Shown in pieces: positions 50,118 through 62,100 of a stretch of DNA of 64,000 nucleotides (position 1 is its first letter; the number at the start of each line of letters is the position of its first letter). The translations under genes were made by a program, and so were the position numbers. The notes under the pieces are model-generated. The model was not told where the DNA came from and made no database searches. It was given only the letters and a program-made list of their open reading frames with translations. Source of the DNA: Flavobacterium celericrescens (lineage in GTDB: Bacteria > Bacteroidota > Bacteroidia > Flavobacteriales > Flavobacteriaceae); assembly GCF_011392075.1 (NCBI RefSeq), contig NZ_JAAJBV010000003.1, forward strand, positions 273,520 through 337,519, in the 5' to 3' direction.

Positions 50118-52745
50118 TTATTTCAAACTCGCTAAACTTTGTTCTAAAGTTGCAATTTTTGCTAAAGCGTCGGCTTCTTTTTTGCGTTCGTTGGCAATTA
50201 CTTGTTCCGGTGCGCCGGCTACGAATTTCTCGTTAGACAATTTCCCTTGCACTGAGCGTAAGAACCCTTTGGTGTAGTTTAACTCCTCGGTTAATTTTGC
50301 AACTTCGGCTTCTACATCGATATTTCCTGTAATTGGAATAAAGTATTCATTCGATTTCACACGATATGATAATGCGCCATCTACTTTATCCGCAACATAT
50401 TCTAACGTTGTCAAGTTTCCTAACTTCTGAATTACCGAATCAAAATACGTTGATGCTTTTTCGTTGTTCACTACTTTTAATTCCATCGCATCTTTAAACG
50501 GAATGTTTTTGTCTTTACGAATCGTTCTAATTCCAGAAATAACTTCGGTTGCGAAATCAAAATCCGTAATTAATTTTTCGTCAAATGCTTTTGCTTTTGG
50601 CCACTCGCCTACTATCAACGCTTGTTCTGGCGTTCTTTCTGCAATATGATGCCAAATCTCCTCCGTTAAAAACGGCATGAATGGATGTAACAATTTCAAG
50701 TTCGCTTCTAACATTTCAATCGCTTTTTCAAACGTTTTGCGGTCGATTGGCTGTTGGTAACCTGGTTTTATCATTTCTAAGAACCACGAACAAAAATCGT
50801 CCCAAACCAATTTGTAAATCGCCATTAAAGCGTCTGATAATCTGTATTTGTCAAAGTTATCTTCGATTTCGGCTAAGGTTTGTTGCAACTTCGCTTCGTA
50901 CCATTCAATCGCAACTTTTGAAGATTCTGGTTGTGCAATATCCGCTACTTCCCAACCTTTGATTAGTTTGAAAGCATTCCAAATTTTATTAGAGAAGCCT
51001 TTTCCTTGGTTGCATAATTCTTCGTCGAATAAAATATCATTTCCAGCAGAAGAACTTAAAAGTAATCCAACACGAACACCATCGGCACCAAATTTTTCAA
51101 TTAGTCCTAGTGGTTCAGGTGAATTCCCTAATTGTTTTGACATTTTTCTTCCTTGGCTATCACGAACTAATCCCGTTAAATATACGTTTGAAAATGGTTT
51201 TTCGCCTGCATATTCGTAACCTGCAATAATCATACGCGCTACCCAGAAGAATAAAATATCTGGACCCGTAACTAAATCATTCGTAGGATAATAGTATTTA
51301 AAATCTTCATTTTCTGGATTTAAAACACCTCCAAAAACTGCCATTGGCCATAACCATGAAGAAAACCAAGTGTCTAAGGCGTCAGCGTCTTGTTTTAAAT
51401 CGGAAGCTTGAAGTTGTGCATTACCTGTTCTTACTTTCGCAAGTTCAACTGCTTTTTCGATGTTTTCAGCTACTACGAAATCTTCTTTTCCATCGCCAAA
51501 ATAGTACGCTGGAATCTGTTGTCCCCACCACAATTGGCGTGAGATATTCCAATCGCGAATGTTGTTTAACCAATGCGCGTAGGTATTGTTAAAACGACTT
51601 GGATATAATTTGATTTCGTCTGATTCTAAAACGGCTTTGATAGCAGGTTTTACTAAATCTTCCATTTTTAAGAACCATTGGTCTGATAATCTTGGTTCGA
51701 TTACCGCTTTGGTTCTTTCAGAAGTTCCAACTTTATTCAAATGCGTTTCCGTTTTTGCTAACGCTCCGATTGTTTCTAATTCTTTCGCAATCTCTTCACG
51801 AACAACAAATCTGTCTTTTCCTTGATAATGCAATCCGAAAGAATTCAAAGTCGCATCTTCATTGAAAATATCGATGATTTCTAAATTGTGTTTATCACCT
51901 AACGTTTTATCGTTGGTATCATGAGCAGGCGTTACTTTTAAACAACCTGTACCGAATTCTACATCTACATATTCGTCTTCGATGATAGGAATAACTCTAC
52001 CGCAAATTGGAATAATGGCGCTTTTCCCTTTTAAATGCGCAAAACGTTCGTCATTTGGATTGATACAAATGGCAGTATCTCCAAAAATCGTTTCTGGACG
52101 CGTAGTTGCAACGGTTAAGAAATCTTCTGAACCTTCAATTTTATATTTGATGAAATATAATTTTCCTTGACGTTCTTCAAAGATTACTTCTTCATCAGAC
52201 AAAGTCGTTTTAGCTTCTGGATCCCAGTTAACCATTCGGTAACCGCGATAAATCAAACCTTTGTTGTATAAATCTACAAATGAGTGAATTACCGATGCTG
52301 ACATATCGTCATCCATCGTAAACTTAGTACGACTCCAATCGCAAGAACAACCTAATTGTTTTAATTGCTCTAAGATGGTTCCACCGTATTTATCCGTCCA
52401 TTCCCATGCATGCTTTAGGAATTCTTCACGAGTTAAATCGTTTTTATTGATGCCTTCTTCTTTTAACTTTGCTACAACTTTAGCTTCGGTTGCAATTGAG
52501 GCATGATCGGTTCCTGGCACCCAACAAGCGTTGAACCCTTTTAAACGCGCACGACGAATTAATACATCTTGAATGGTGTTATTCAACATGTGTCCCATGT
52601 GTAAGACTCCTGTTACGTTTGGTGGCGGAATTACAATGGTGTACGGCGTTCTGTGGTCGGGTTTGGATGTAAAATAATCGTTTTTCATCCAATAGTCGTA
52701 CCACTTTTGTTCTACTTCTTTAGCGTTGAATTGTGCAGGAATCAT
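50118..52745 (-). CDS. valS: Valyl-tRNA synthetase
   Basis: 875 residues from the ATG at 52745; a longer frame from 52811 would encode a 22-residue tail from the tandem repeat. Class I signatures: [16 protein letters not shown] (HIGH motif) and [12 protein letters not shown] (KMSKS). The editing domain (CP1) is present ([19 protein letters not shown]), as are the [16 protein letters not shown] segment and the C-terminal coiled coil ([27 protein letters not shown]). It charges tRNA-Val and is essential. Confidence 0.97.
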   Translation of the reverse strand: MIPAQFNAKEVEQKWYDYWMKNDYFTSKPDHRTPYTIVIPPPNVTGVLHMGHMLNNTIQDVLIRRARLKGFNACWVPGTDHASIATEAKVVAKLKEEGINKNDLTREEFLKHAWEWTDKYGGTILEQLKQLGCSCDWSRTKFTMDDDMSASVIHSFVDLYNKGLIYRGYRMVNWDPEAKTTLSDEEVIFEERQGKLYFIKYKIEGSEDFLTVATTRPETIFGDTAICINPNDERFAHLKGKSAIIPICGRVIPIIEDEYVDVEFGTGCLKVTPAHDTNDKTLGDKHNLEIIDIFNEDATLNSFGLHYQGKDRFVVREEIAKELETIGALAKTETHLNKVGTSERTKAVIEPRLSDQWFLKMEDLVKPAIKAVLESDEIKLYPSRFNNTYAHWLNNIRDWNISRQLWWGQQIPAYYFGDGKEDFVVAENIEKAVELAKVRTGNAQLQASDLKQDADALDTWFSSWLWPMAVFGGVLNPENEDFKYYYPTNDLVTGPDILFFWVARMIIAGYEYAGEKPFSNVYLTGLVRDSQGRKMSKQLGNSPEPLGLIEKFGADGVRVGLLLSSSAGNDILFDEELCNQGKGFSNKIWNAFKLIKGWEVADIAQPESSKVAIEWYEAKLQQTLAEIEDNFDKYRLSDALMAIYKLVWDDFCSWFLEMIKPGYQQPIDRKTFEKAIEMLEANLKLLHPFMPFLTEEIWHHIAERTPEQALIVGEWPKAKAFDEKLITDFDFATEVISGIRTIRKDKNIPFKDAMELKVVNNEKASTYFDSVIQKLGNLTTLEYVADKVDGALSYRVKSNEYFIPITGNIDVEAEVAKLTEELNYTKGFLRSVQGKLSNEKFVAGAPEQVIANERKKEADALAKIATLEQSLASLK

Positions 52746-52767
52746 TCTGTTTTTTTCTTGTTTAATT

Positions 52768-52796
52768 GTTGAATCGTTGAACGGTTGAATCGTTCG
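52768..52796. repeat. 8-bp tandem repeat GTTGAATC in the valS leader
   Basis: GTTGAATC, GTTGAACG, GTTGAATC, then GTTCG (52768-52796), ~20 bp upstream of the valS ATG. Similar GTTGAATCGTT runs are frequent in Flavobacterium intergenic DNA. Confidence 0.75.
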
Positions 52797-52890
52797 TTTT
52801 AACATTCCCAATTTTACTTTGGTATGTTTTTTGTATTACTACGTGCAAAAGTAACTATATCACGAAAATAAAAAAAATGTTAGGAGTAGT

Positions 52891-52920
52891 TTGTTGGTTG
52901 CTTTTATTTAATTATTTTTA
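52891..52920 (+). promoter_or_regulatory. Promoter TTG-N19-TATTTTTA
   Basis: TTG at 52891-52893 and TATTTTTA at 52913-52920 (last base off consensus), spacing 19, 22 bp before the DUF1573 gene. Confidence 0.55.
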
Positions 52921-52942
52921 CAACAACCTATTAATTTATAAG

Positions 52943-53371
52943 ATGATGAAAAAATTACTTGTTTATTTAACTGTATTCGTTGGAATGGCATCATTTGCTC
53001 AAACTGGCCCAAAGATTGAGTTTAAAGAAGAAACTATCAACTATGGTGAGGTAGAAAAAGGAAAAGATGATGGTATTCGAATTTTTGAATTTACCAATAC
53101 GGGTGATGAGCCTTTATATATTAAAAATGCAAAATCGAGCTGTGGTTGTACAGTACCAGAATGGCCAAAAGAAGCAATTGCTCCTGGAGGTAAAGGCCAA
53201 ATTAAAGTACAATATAACATGAACCCAGGTCCGATAAGCAAAACCATTACAATTGAAAGTAATGCGGTGAATAAGCCTAATGGCATGGTTCCATTACGAA
53301 TTAAAGGAACGGTGATTGTTAAGGAAGAAGTTAGTCCGTTAGTAAAAAAGAAAACGTTTCCCAACTCATAA
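52943..53371 (+). CDS. DUF1573 secreted protein
   Basis: 142 residues from the ATG at 52943 (a second ATG follows at 52946; an upstream frame from 52877 would include the promoter). Signal peptide MASFAQ. One ASH-like beta-sandwich: IEFKEETINYGEVEKGKDDG, FEFTNTGDEPLYIKNAKSSCGCTVPEWP and GGKGQIKVQYNMNPGPISKTI. The SSCGCT motif is diagnostic for DUF1573. Function unknown; common in Bacteroidota envelopes. Confidence 0.92.
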   Translation: MMKKLLVYLTVFVGMASFAQTGPKIEFKEETINYGEVEKGKDDGIRIFEFTNTGDEPLYIKNAKSSCGCTVPEWPKEAIAPGGKGQIKVQYNMNPGPISKTITIESNAVNKPNGMVPLRIKGTVIVKEEVSPLVKKKTFPNS

Positions 53372-53407
53372 AAAAAAAAGTCCCAATTGAATTGGGACTT
53401 TTTTTTA
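53372..53407. terminator. Bidirectional terminator
   Basis: AAGTCCCAATT and AATTGGGACTT form a hairpin around GA near 53379-53400, with A-run before and T-run after. It overlaps the stop codon of the convergent protease gene. Confidence 0.9.
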
Positions 53408-54715
53408 TAGTAATTTTTCTAACTTGAACTTAAATGTTAATTGTTGTCCTAATCTTTCAATAATGATGGTTATTAATTTTCCATCTTCGGATTGAAATAA
53501 ATCAGATATTGATTGTATGGTGAGCATATGAGATGATTTTCCATTTATTTTGACTATTCTATCACCAATTTTTAAGCCTATTTTTTCTGCTGGAGAATTT
53601 TTTCTAATAGCATAAATTTCATATACAGGCTTAAGTTCATATTTGTATTTTTTAGATTCGTCATTTAACATTAATTCGTTTAAATTCAATTGATTATTAG
53701 ATGTATTTATTTTAATTTCTTCTTTAATCCATTGTAAACCTGAATGCTGCAATTCGATTCCTGACATATTATAGTTGAATGGTTTATTAAAAAAATCGTT
53801 TTTCTTATAATATACTTTTTGATTTTGGTAATCAATAAACCAGTTAAATCGTTTTGTAATTGCACCACCTAAAGAACCATTTCTACTTTTTACTAAATTA
53901 TGTTGTGGAAAAGAAATGCTATCTGGAAAAGAAACTAAAGCCTCTTGAATTTTATAGTTTGCCATCTCAATTATTTTCACTCTTGAGCGTTTTCCAAAAA
54001 TATCTCCAGCTAAACCACGGCCTAAAACATCATCAAAAAAAAGTTTTGGGGTTTTAATCGTATCATTTTCAAACAACCATAAACCATCACCTAGACCAGT
54101 ATCTATTAGTAATTTAAAATTTTGCAATCTGTCATCAATTCCTAATTTTAAATCAATATATGGCTTGTCTTCAATAAGTTGAATGGTGTTGTTTGTATAT
54201 TTTTTTGCCTTTTTGGAAAGTATATTTTCTTTATTTTTATGGAGAATAATTTCTTGTGTGTCATATTTTATTTCCACTAAAAAATCTTTAAAGAAACTAG
54301 CGCCAACTATTCCATTGATTGGGACGCCTAATTTATTTACAATATTGACTCCTTGGCTATCAATGATTAATATTTCAAAATTTGGGTCTTCATACTCTTT
54401 CGCTTTCATGTTGTTTTTTTGAGAAACAATAGCTTCAATTGGTTCTCCTAAACCAACACCTCTAAAGGTTACTTTTCTTGGATTGAAAATTTCTAATGAA
54501 TCTTTTTCTGGAAAACAAAACAATAGGTTTCTATCAGAACCCGTATCCAAAATCATATTCAAAGGCACATCATTGAGTGTGATATTCATAATAATTAAAT
54601 TATGAGTCAACTCAAAAGGAATTTTGATTTTAGTTTTATTGGAATTCCATTTCGCTTGTGCAAAAACTGATGTTATGGCAAAAAGCATTAGGGAAAATTG
54701 CACTATTCTTCTCAT
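53405..54715 (-). CDS. Retropepsin-like aspartyl protease with PDZ domain
   Basis: 436 residues from the ATG at 54715 (the frame extends to a TTG at 54721). Signal peptide ending VFAQ. Two aspartic-protease-like domains, each with a DTG: MILDTGSDRNLLF (Asp57) and LLIDTGLGDGLWLF (Asp205), with INGIVGASFFKDFLVEIKYD and GSLGGAITKRFNWFIDY as the flap-distal parts. A C-terminal PDZ (~360-436: YEIYAIRKNSPAEKIGLKIGD). This is the known Bacteroidota aspartyl-protease/PDZ family, probably a periplasmic or lipid-side protease. A TACATTTA box lies ~20 bp upstream. Confidence 0.9.
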   Translation of the reverse strand: MRRIVQFSLMLFAITSVFAQAKWNSNKTKIKIPFELTHNLIIMNITLNDVPLNMILDTGSDRNLLFCFPEKDSLEIFNPRKVTFRGVGLGEPIEAIVSQKNNMKAKEYEDPNFEILIIDSQGVNIVNKLGVPINGIVGASFFKDFLVEIKYDTQEIILHKNKENILSKKAKKYTNNTIQLIEDKPYIDLKLGIDDRLQNFKLLIDTGLGDGLWLFENDTIKTPKLFFDDVLGRGLAGDIFGKRSRVKIIEMANYKIQEALVSFPDSISFPQHNLVKSRNGSLGGAITKRFNWFIDYQNQKVYYKKNDFFNKPFNYNMSGIELQHSGLQWIKEEIKINTSNNQLNLNELMLNDESKKYKYELKPVYEIYAIRKNSPAEKIGLKIGDRIVKINGKSSHMLTIQSISDLFQSEDGKLITIIIERLGQQLTFKFKLEKLL

Positions 54716-54843
54716 AACCAATTTTATATCATAAATGTAAGAAATTATTTCTTAATGGTTATATATTTAACACATTTTAAGCAGCAAAATTGCTTATATC
54801 ACAAAAAAAAATCGCAATTTTGCGAATCTTTAAAAAATATATC

Positions 54844-56037
54844 ATGCCAAAAGTTTCAATTAAAGGACAACAAATGCCTGAATCGCCAATTAGAAAATTG
54901 GTTCCCTATGCAGAAATTGCTAAGAAAAAAGGACATAAAGTATATCATTTAAATATTGGGCAACCAGATATTAAAACACCCGAAGTAGCGCTACAAGCTG
55001 TAAAAAATGCTGACATTAGTGTTTTGGAATATAGTCATTCTGCTGGTTTTGAAAGCTATAGAACAAAACTTTCGCAATATTATAAAAACCACGGATTACC
55101 TATAGACACGCAAGATATTATTATCACTACTGGTGGTTCTGAAGCTTTGCTTTTTGCAATGGGAAGCACTATGGATGCGGGAGAAGAGATTATCATTCCT
55201 GAGCCATTTTATGCTAATTACAATGGTTTTTCTACGGCATCTGGTGTAAAAGTTGTTCCTGTAATTTCTGGTATTGAAACAGGATTTGCTTTGCCTCCAA
55301 TTGAAGCTTTTAAGAAATTAATTACACCAAAAACTAAAGCTATTTTAATTTGTAATCCTGGTAACCCAACAGGTTATTTATATTCAAAAGAAGAGATATT
55401 AAAATTAGCTGAAATTGTTAAAAAACACGATTTATTTTTAATAGCAGACGAAGTTTATAGAGAATTTATTTATGATGGAGAGGAGCATTTCTCAGTAATG
55501 AATGTTCCTGGATTAGAAGAACATGCTATTATGATTGATTCGGTATCAAAGCGTTATAGTATGTGTGGTGCGCGTATTGGGTGTATTGTTTCTAAAAATG
55601 CTGCAGTAATGTCTACGGCTATGAAATTTGCACAAGCTCGTTTAAGTCCTCCAACATATGCACAAATTGCTAGTGAAGCAGCTTTAGATACACCTCAAAG
55701 CTATTTTGATGCAGTTATTTCAGAATACAAAGATCGTAGAGATACATTGATTACTGAATTGCAAAAAATAGAAGGTATAACTGTAGCAACTCCTAAAGGT
55801 GCTTTTTACTGTATTGCGAAACTACCTATTGACAATGCTGATAAATTTGCACAATGGTTGTTAGAATCATACGATTTTAATGGTGAGACTGTTATGGTTG
55901 CTCCTGCGGCAGGATTTTATTCTACTCCAAATGTTGGTTTAGACGAGGTTCGTATTGCTTATGTTTTAAAGAAAGATGATTTGATTAAATCGGTTCAAAT
56001 TTTGAAAGAAGCAATTTCTGTTTATAATCAAAAATAA
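54844..56037 (+). CDS. Class I PLP-dependent aminotransferase
   Basis: 397 residues from the ATG at 54844; the frame extends to 54790 but that part is AT-rich leader. Fold-type I motifs: NIGQPDIKTP, SHSAGFESYR, TTGGSEALLFA, ICNPGNPTGYLYS (171-177), DEVYREF, the PLP lysine in DSVSKRYSMCGARIG (Lys236) and the C-terminal arginine in VRIAYV. It is of the aspartate/aromatic aminotransferase type; substrate unknown. CAATTTTG at 54815-54822 may be its -7 box. Confidence 0.9.
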   Translation: MPKVSIKGQQMPESPIRKLVPYAEIAKKKGHKVYHLNIGQPDIKTPEVALQAVKNADISVLEYSHSAGFESYRTKLSQYYKNHGLPIDTQDIIITTGGSEALLFAMGSTMDAGEEIIIPEPFYANYNGFSTASGVKVVPVISGIETGFALPPIEAFKKLITPKTKAILICNPGNPTGYLYSKEEILKLAEIVKKHDLFLIADEVYREFIYDGEEHFSVMNVPGLEEHAIMIDSVSKRYSMCGARIGCIVSKNAAVMSTAMKFAQARLSPPTYAQIASEAALDTPQSYFDAVISEYKDRRDTLITELQKIEGITVATPKGAFYCIAKLPIDNADKFAQWLLESYDFNGETVMVAPAAGFYSTPNVGLDEVRIAYVLKKDDLIKSVQILKEAISVYNQK

Positions 56038-56052
56038 TTATAACTTCATATT

Positions 56053-56083
56053 AAAAAGAGCTCATAAAATGAGCTCTTTTTTT
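56053..56083 (+). terminator. Terminator
   Basis: AAAGAGCTCAT (56055-56065) pairs with ATGAGCTCTTT (56069-56079), T-run follows. Confidence 0.92.
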
Positions 56084-56096
56084 GTTCCCTTATTTT

Positions 56097-56128
56097 AAAA
56101 AAAGCGACACTAATTGAAGTGTCGCTTT
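56097..56128 (-). terminator. Terminator of the giant adhesin gene
   Basis: Minus strand: AAAGCGACACT (plus 56118-56128) pairs with AGTGTCGCTTT (plus 56101-56111), then T-run (plus A-run 56097-56103). Confidence 0.9.
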
Positions 56129-56150
56129 TAAAATGTAATTCTTAAAACTA

Positions 56151-59100
56151 CTATCTTACTAATGAAAAATGCGCTTTAAACTGTTTTGCAGCACCATTTT
56201 CCGTATAGTCAATTGTAAACCAGTAATCTGTTGAAGGTAATTGTTGGTTGTTAAATGTTCCATCCCAACCTTCACTGCCAGCTGTAGCACTTAGTTGTTT
56301 GATTAATTTTCCATATCTATCAAAAATGTACAACTTCGCATCTGCTTGGTCCATACCTATTATATTCCATGTGTCATTTTCTCCATCTCCATTTGGTGTA
56401 AAATATTTTGGATAATCAATCACCAATACTGTTTGTGTGATAAAAGTACATCCTTCTGTGTCTACCACTGTAACTGTATGTGTTCCTGCGCTTACTCCTG
56501 TAAATACATTTGATGGTTGCAATGCACCTTCATCCAATTGATACAATAAAGTACCCGTTCCATCTCCAGCGACTGTAATCGTTATGGTTGCATTATCTGT
56601 AAAGGCATTAGTTACTGTTGCTGTAAATGAAGTTTCTGGATAAACAAAATCAACCGTCGCAAATTCTTCCGCTGAAACACACGTAGTAGTTGTATTTGTT
56701 ACAATTACCGAATAAACTCCTACTTCATCTGCAATATGTGTTGGTCCGTTTGCTGCTGGAATTAATACACCGTCTAAATACCAATCAAAGCTATAACCTG
56801 TTGCTGATAATCCTGTGTCTAATGTATAAGTTTGGTATACTTCTCCTGTAGCTTGTACGATACACAATGTACCATCTTCCAATACTGGTTGCGGTAAAGG
56901 ATTTACAATTACAGTAACTTGAATAGGTGAACCAGAACAACCGTTTAATTCTGGAACCACTGTATAAACCGCAGTTCCTCCTAATATCGATGTTAAAGTT
57001 TGATCTATACTAGCACCTGTGCCATCACTTGCTCCTGAAACATTTGTTGTGATAACCGTCCATGTAAAATTGGTTCCTGGTAACGAAGCACTTAGATTAA
57101 TATTTGTGGTTTCCCCACTACAAATCACCGGGTTTGAAATCGTTCCAAAGAATTCTGGACGTGCTTTAACATCTATTTGCACTGTTACAGAAGCACCTGT
57201 ACAACCATTCAAACTTGGTGTAATGGTATAAACTACATTTCCATTTACTAATGGGTTACTTGTTGTTAATACTTGATCAATACTTGAACCCGTACCATTA
57301 CTTGCTCCATTTACTCCTGTTGAAACCACCGTCCATGTGTAAGTTACTCCTGAAATAGCACTTGTCATATCAACATGAGCTGTATCTCCTGAACAAATCT
57401 CGGTGCTTGTTGCTACTGCTACAACATCTGGAATTGGGTTTACTGTGATTTCTATTTGTTGTGCTGGTCCTGCACATCCATTTGCATATGGAGTGATATA
57501 GTATGTTGCTGTACCAATATTTAACGCATTATCTAAATCTAATAATTGATTAATTGTGTTTCCTGTTCCACTTACAATATGAGTACCATCTAAATTAGAA
57601 GAAATGACATTCCATGTGAAAGTGGTTCCTGGTACTGTACTTGTTAATGTTAATGCAGTTGTATCTCCATCACAATAAGTCGCATTTCCTGAAATTGTTA
57701 ATGTTGGTAATGGAGTTATAGTTATAGCTGTTGTAACTGGTGACGATGCACAAGCTCCAGCAACTGGAATCATATAGGTAACTGTATAATTTCCTGGCAA
57801 ACTAGTACTAGGAGATATTTCACCTGTAGTCGGATTAATTGATAAACCAGTTGGGGAGGCACTATAAGTACCATTTGTATATGAACCTGTACCTGTTAAA
57901 GCAATATTTACATTAGAAGCACTTACACAATATTGAGTCAAAGGATAGCTAATTGAAGCTGTTGGATTTTGATCTATGTGAATTGTAGCTACACTTATAT
58001 CATTAAGACATGGTGCTGCACCTAATACGACATACTCAAATGTACTTGTTGTTGCTCCTATTGCTGGAGTAAATGTACCCGCACCTGCATTAAACGTTCC
58101 ACCTGTTCCTGAAGTTTGTGTCCATGTTCCGCCTATTTGTTCACCAGTAATTAAACTGAATAAATCTATTGGTGTTACACTTGAATCACATATTGTTGTA
58201 TTTCCATCAACTCCTGCATTTGGCGTCGAATTAATAGTTACTACAAAACTATTTTCATCTGTACAGTTTGGAACTGTAGCTGTCTCAGCATAAACATATA
58301 ATGTTTGGGTTGACGTAATACTTGAACCTACTGGTAACATTGTACCAGTTCCGCCTGATCCTGTATAATAGTTTCCTACTGTTAAAGCTGGTAATACATA
58401 ACTATCACATGCTGTTACATTTGCTGGTGCATCTGCAACTGGCGTTGTGTTGATAGTTACTACAAAACTATTTTCATCCGTACAATTTGGAACTGTAGCT
58501 GTTTCTGCATAAACATATAATGTTTGGGTTGACGTAATACTTGAACCTACTGGTAACATTGTACCTGTTCCGCCTGATCCTGTATAATAGTTTCCTACTG
58601 TTAAAGCTGGTAATACATAACTATCACATGCTGTTACATTTGCTGGTGCATCTGCAACTGGGGTTGTGTTGATGGTTACCACAAAACTATTTTCATCTGT
58701 ACAGTTTGGAACTGTAGCTGTCTCAGCATAAACATATATTGTTTGAGTTGCTGTTATACTTGAACCTACTGGTAACATTGTACCTGTTCCGCCTGATCCT
58801 GTATAATAGTTTCCTACTGTTAAAGCTGGTAATACATAACTATCACATGCTGTTACATTTGCTGGTGCATCTGCAACTGGCGTTGTGTTGATGGTTACCA
58901 CGAAGCTATTTTCATCCGTACAATTTGGAACTGTAGCTGTTTCTGCATAAACATATAATGTTTGAGTTGCTGTTATACTTGAACCTACTGGTAACATTGT
59001 ACCTGTTCCGCCTGATCCTGTATAGTAGTTTCCTACTGTTAAAGCTGGTAATACATAACTATCACATGCTGTTACATTTGCTGGTGCATCTGCAACTGGC

Positions 59101-62100
59101 GTTGTGTTGATAGTTACTACAAAACTATTTTCATCCGTACAGTTTGGAACTGTAGCTGTTTCCGCATAAACATATAATGTTTGGGTTGACGTAATACTTG
59201 AACCTACTGGTAACATTGTACCTGTTCCGCCTGATCCTGTATAGTAGTTTCCTACTGTTAAAGCTGGTAATACATAACTATCACATGCTGTTACATTTGC
59301 TGGTGCATCTGCAACTGGTGTTGTGTTGATAGTTACTACAAAACTATTTTCATCCGTACAGTTTGGAACTGTAGCTGTTTCTGCATAAACATATATTGTT
59401 TGAGTTGCTGTTATACTTGAACCTGCTGGTAACATTGTACCTGTTCCGCCTGATCCTGTATAGTAGTTTCCTACTGTTAAAGCTGGTAATACATAACTAT
59501 CACATGCTGTTACATTTGCTGGTGCATCTGCAACTGGCGTGGTGTTGATAGTTACTACAAAACTATTTTCATCCGTACAGTTTGGAACTGTAGCTGTTTC
59601 TGCATAAACATATAATGTTTGAGTTGACATAATACTTGAACCTACTGGTAACATTGTACCTGTTCCACCTGATCCTGTATAATAGTTTCCTACTGTTAAA
59701 ACTGGTAATACATAACTATCACATGCTGTTACATTTGCTGGTGCATCTGCAACTGGGGTTGTGTTGATAGTTACACTAGTAGTAGCTATTACTGCTGAAC
59801 AGCCTGATGCTGCTGGAATAGTATAAGTTACTAAATATGTTCCTGGTGTACTTGTGCTTGGTGTTATATCACCAGTCACTGCATTTATTGATAAACCTAA
59901 TGGTGCACTATAACTTCCTACTGTATAAGTTCCTGTACCAGTTAATGTAACAAGTTGCGCAGTAGCAGTTGTTGAACAAAATGGTGTTGCATAACTTATT
60001 GTTGCAGTTGGTGGTATACAATTATTTGCTGTACAAGTTTGTGTACTAAATGTAAAACATGTTCCAGCACCACCAGTTGGTGTTAAAGTTATTAAAACAT
60101 TATCTCCTGGTACTAATCCTGAAACTGTATAAGATAAAACATTTCCTATGGCTCCAATATTTACAATTGGACCTGCATTTATTTGATAACTTACATCATA
60201 TCCTGTTGCTCCAATAACTGCCGACCAAGTAAACTGAACAGATGAAGTTGTTGATGTACCACAATTAATTGTTGGTGCTAATTGCGGATTAATGTTAATT
60301 GTGGCAATACTTGTATCATTGACACATGGAGCTATTCCTACTAATGTATATGTAAATGTACTTGTAGTTGCTCCTACTGCTGGTGTAAATGTTCCTGCCC
60401 CTGCATTGAACGTTCCGCCTGTTCCTGAAGTTTGTGTCCATGTTCCGCCTGCTTGTTCTCCTGTAATTAAACTGAATAAGTTGATTGGTGTTACACTTGA
60501 ATCACATATCGTTGTGTTCCCATCAACTCCTGCATTTGGTTGGGCATTGATATTGATTGTAGCAATACTTGTATCATTGACACATGGAGCTGTACCTACT
60601 AATGTATAAGTAAATGTACTTGTAGTTGCTCCTGCAGCTGGTGTGAATGTTCCTGCCCCTGCATTGAACGTTCCGCCTGTTCCTGAAGTTTGTGTCCATG
60701 TTCCACCTGCTTGTTCTCCTGTAATTAAACTGAATAAGTTGATTGGTGTTACACTTGAATCACATATCGTTGTGTTCCCATCAACTCCTGCATTTGGTTG
60801 GGCATTTACTGTAACAGTACTTGAATTAGAAATAGCTACGGTACAACCGGGCGGTGTATAAGTGTATTGTACACCATCAACCCAAACAATACCAGCTGTT
60901 CTTGTAACTGTTACAATATTCGTTGCAACAGTTGTAACAATAGTTATTCTTTGTAAAATATCATTAGGCCCTGCGTTGAATGTTGTTGACGCTCCGCCAC
61001 CAGCAACAGTAACAGCTCCAGCATTATTATCGCGAGCTAAACTAACAATTATTGAAGTCCCAATTGGTACTGTATGTTGTAAAGTAATTGTAAGAGTTGA
61101 ATTTGTATTATCTACAAACGCGCAATTTGTCCCATTAGCAGCTGCTCCTAAAGCGGATATAGCCCCAGTTGAGTTTACAGGAGTATTTCCTCCAGCTGCA
61201 CTTAAACCATTCCCTGTAATTGGTGAACCTGTAGAAGTAATCGAAGTAGCATTTAAAGTAGTATTAGTTGTTACACCAGTAACGGTAACAGTTGCTATTC
61301 CTGAACCATTTAAAGTAACTGTTTGCGATGCACCACCATTAATATTATAAGTTACAGTTGCATTTGGCGTTCCTGTCAAATTATAAGTCGCATTAGCAGG
61401 ACCACATAACGGTAAATTATTTGTAATACTAGTTAAAGTTGCTGGAGTTCCACTACTTGTCAATGTTACATTAGATGTTGCAGTAGTACAACCGGGAAAA
61501 TTAGTCACAATATTTGTATAATTTCCTGCATTTAAACCCGTAATAATTATATCACCAGATGCATTACTAGTCAAAGTTACTGAAACTGGTGTGCCATCAT
61601 CTAAATAAGTTACATTATACGATGCTGACGGATCTAAACCTTCAATTGTAATTATTCCATCTGAAGCACCACACGAAGGATTGGTCCCAGTTGCTACTGG
61701 GCAGACAATTGTACAATCTGTTGAGCCTGCTCCTCCAGCCCCAGCATTTGTTTGAGTCATTGTAATATAACCCGCTGCACCATTAAAATTTGTAATCAAG
61801 ACCATGTACACCTCGCCTACTTGAGCATTAGGAATTGTTGCTGTTTCAGTTGCAGATATGCTATAACTACAATCAACAACCGTTCCTGTACATGTATGGT
61901 CAGCAGTACAATCTCCTAAAGTAAAATCCGCACAAGCTGCACTAGCACTAGAAAATGGTCCCCATAATGCGTAATCTACATCTAAAGTAGAACCAGTACC
62001 ACCGGGCCCAGTTGTTTGAGAAATTTGTAAATTTAATGGTCCTGCTTGATCTATTTCTAGGTAATACCAAGCCGGATTGGGTGCAGAAGACAAACAAGTT

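Noticed and set aside
58223..59755. CRISPR-like array
   Set aside because: Units are contiguous 219-bp coding repeats with no unique spacers and no cas genes nearby.
60292..61350. Several long plus-strand frames opposite the adhesin
   Set aside because: They are shadows of the repetitive Thr/Val/Gly-rich coding sequence, with no start signals or family features.
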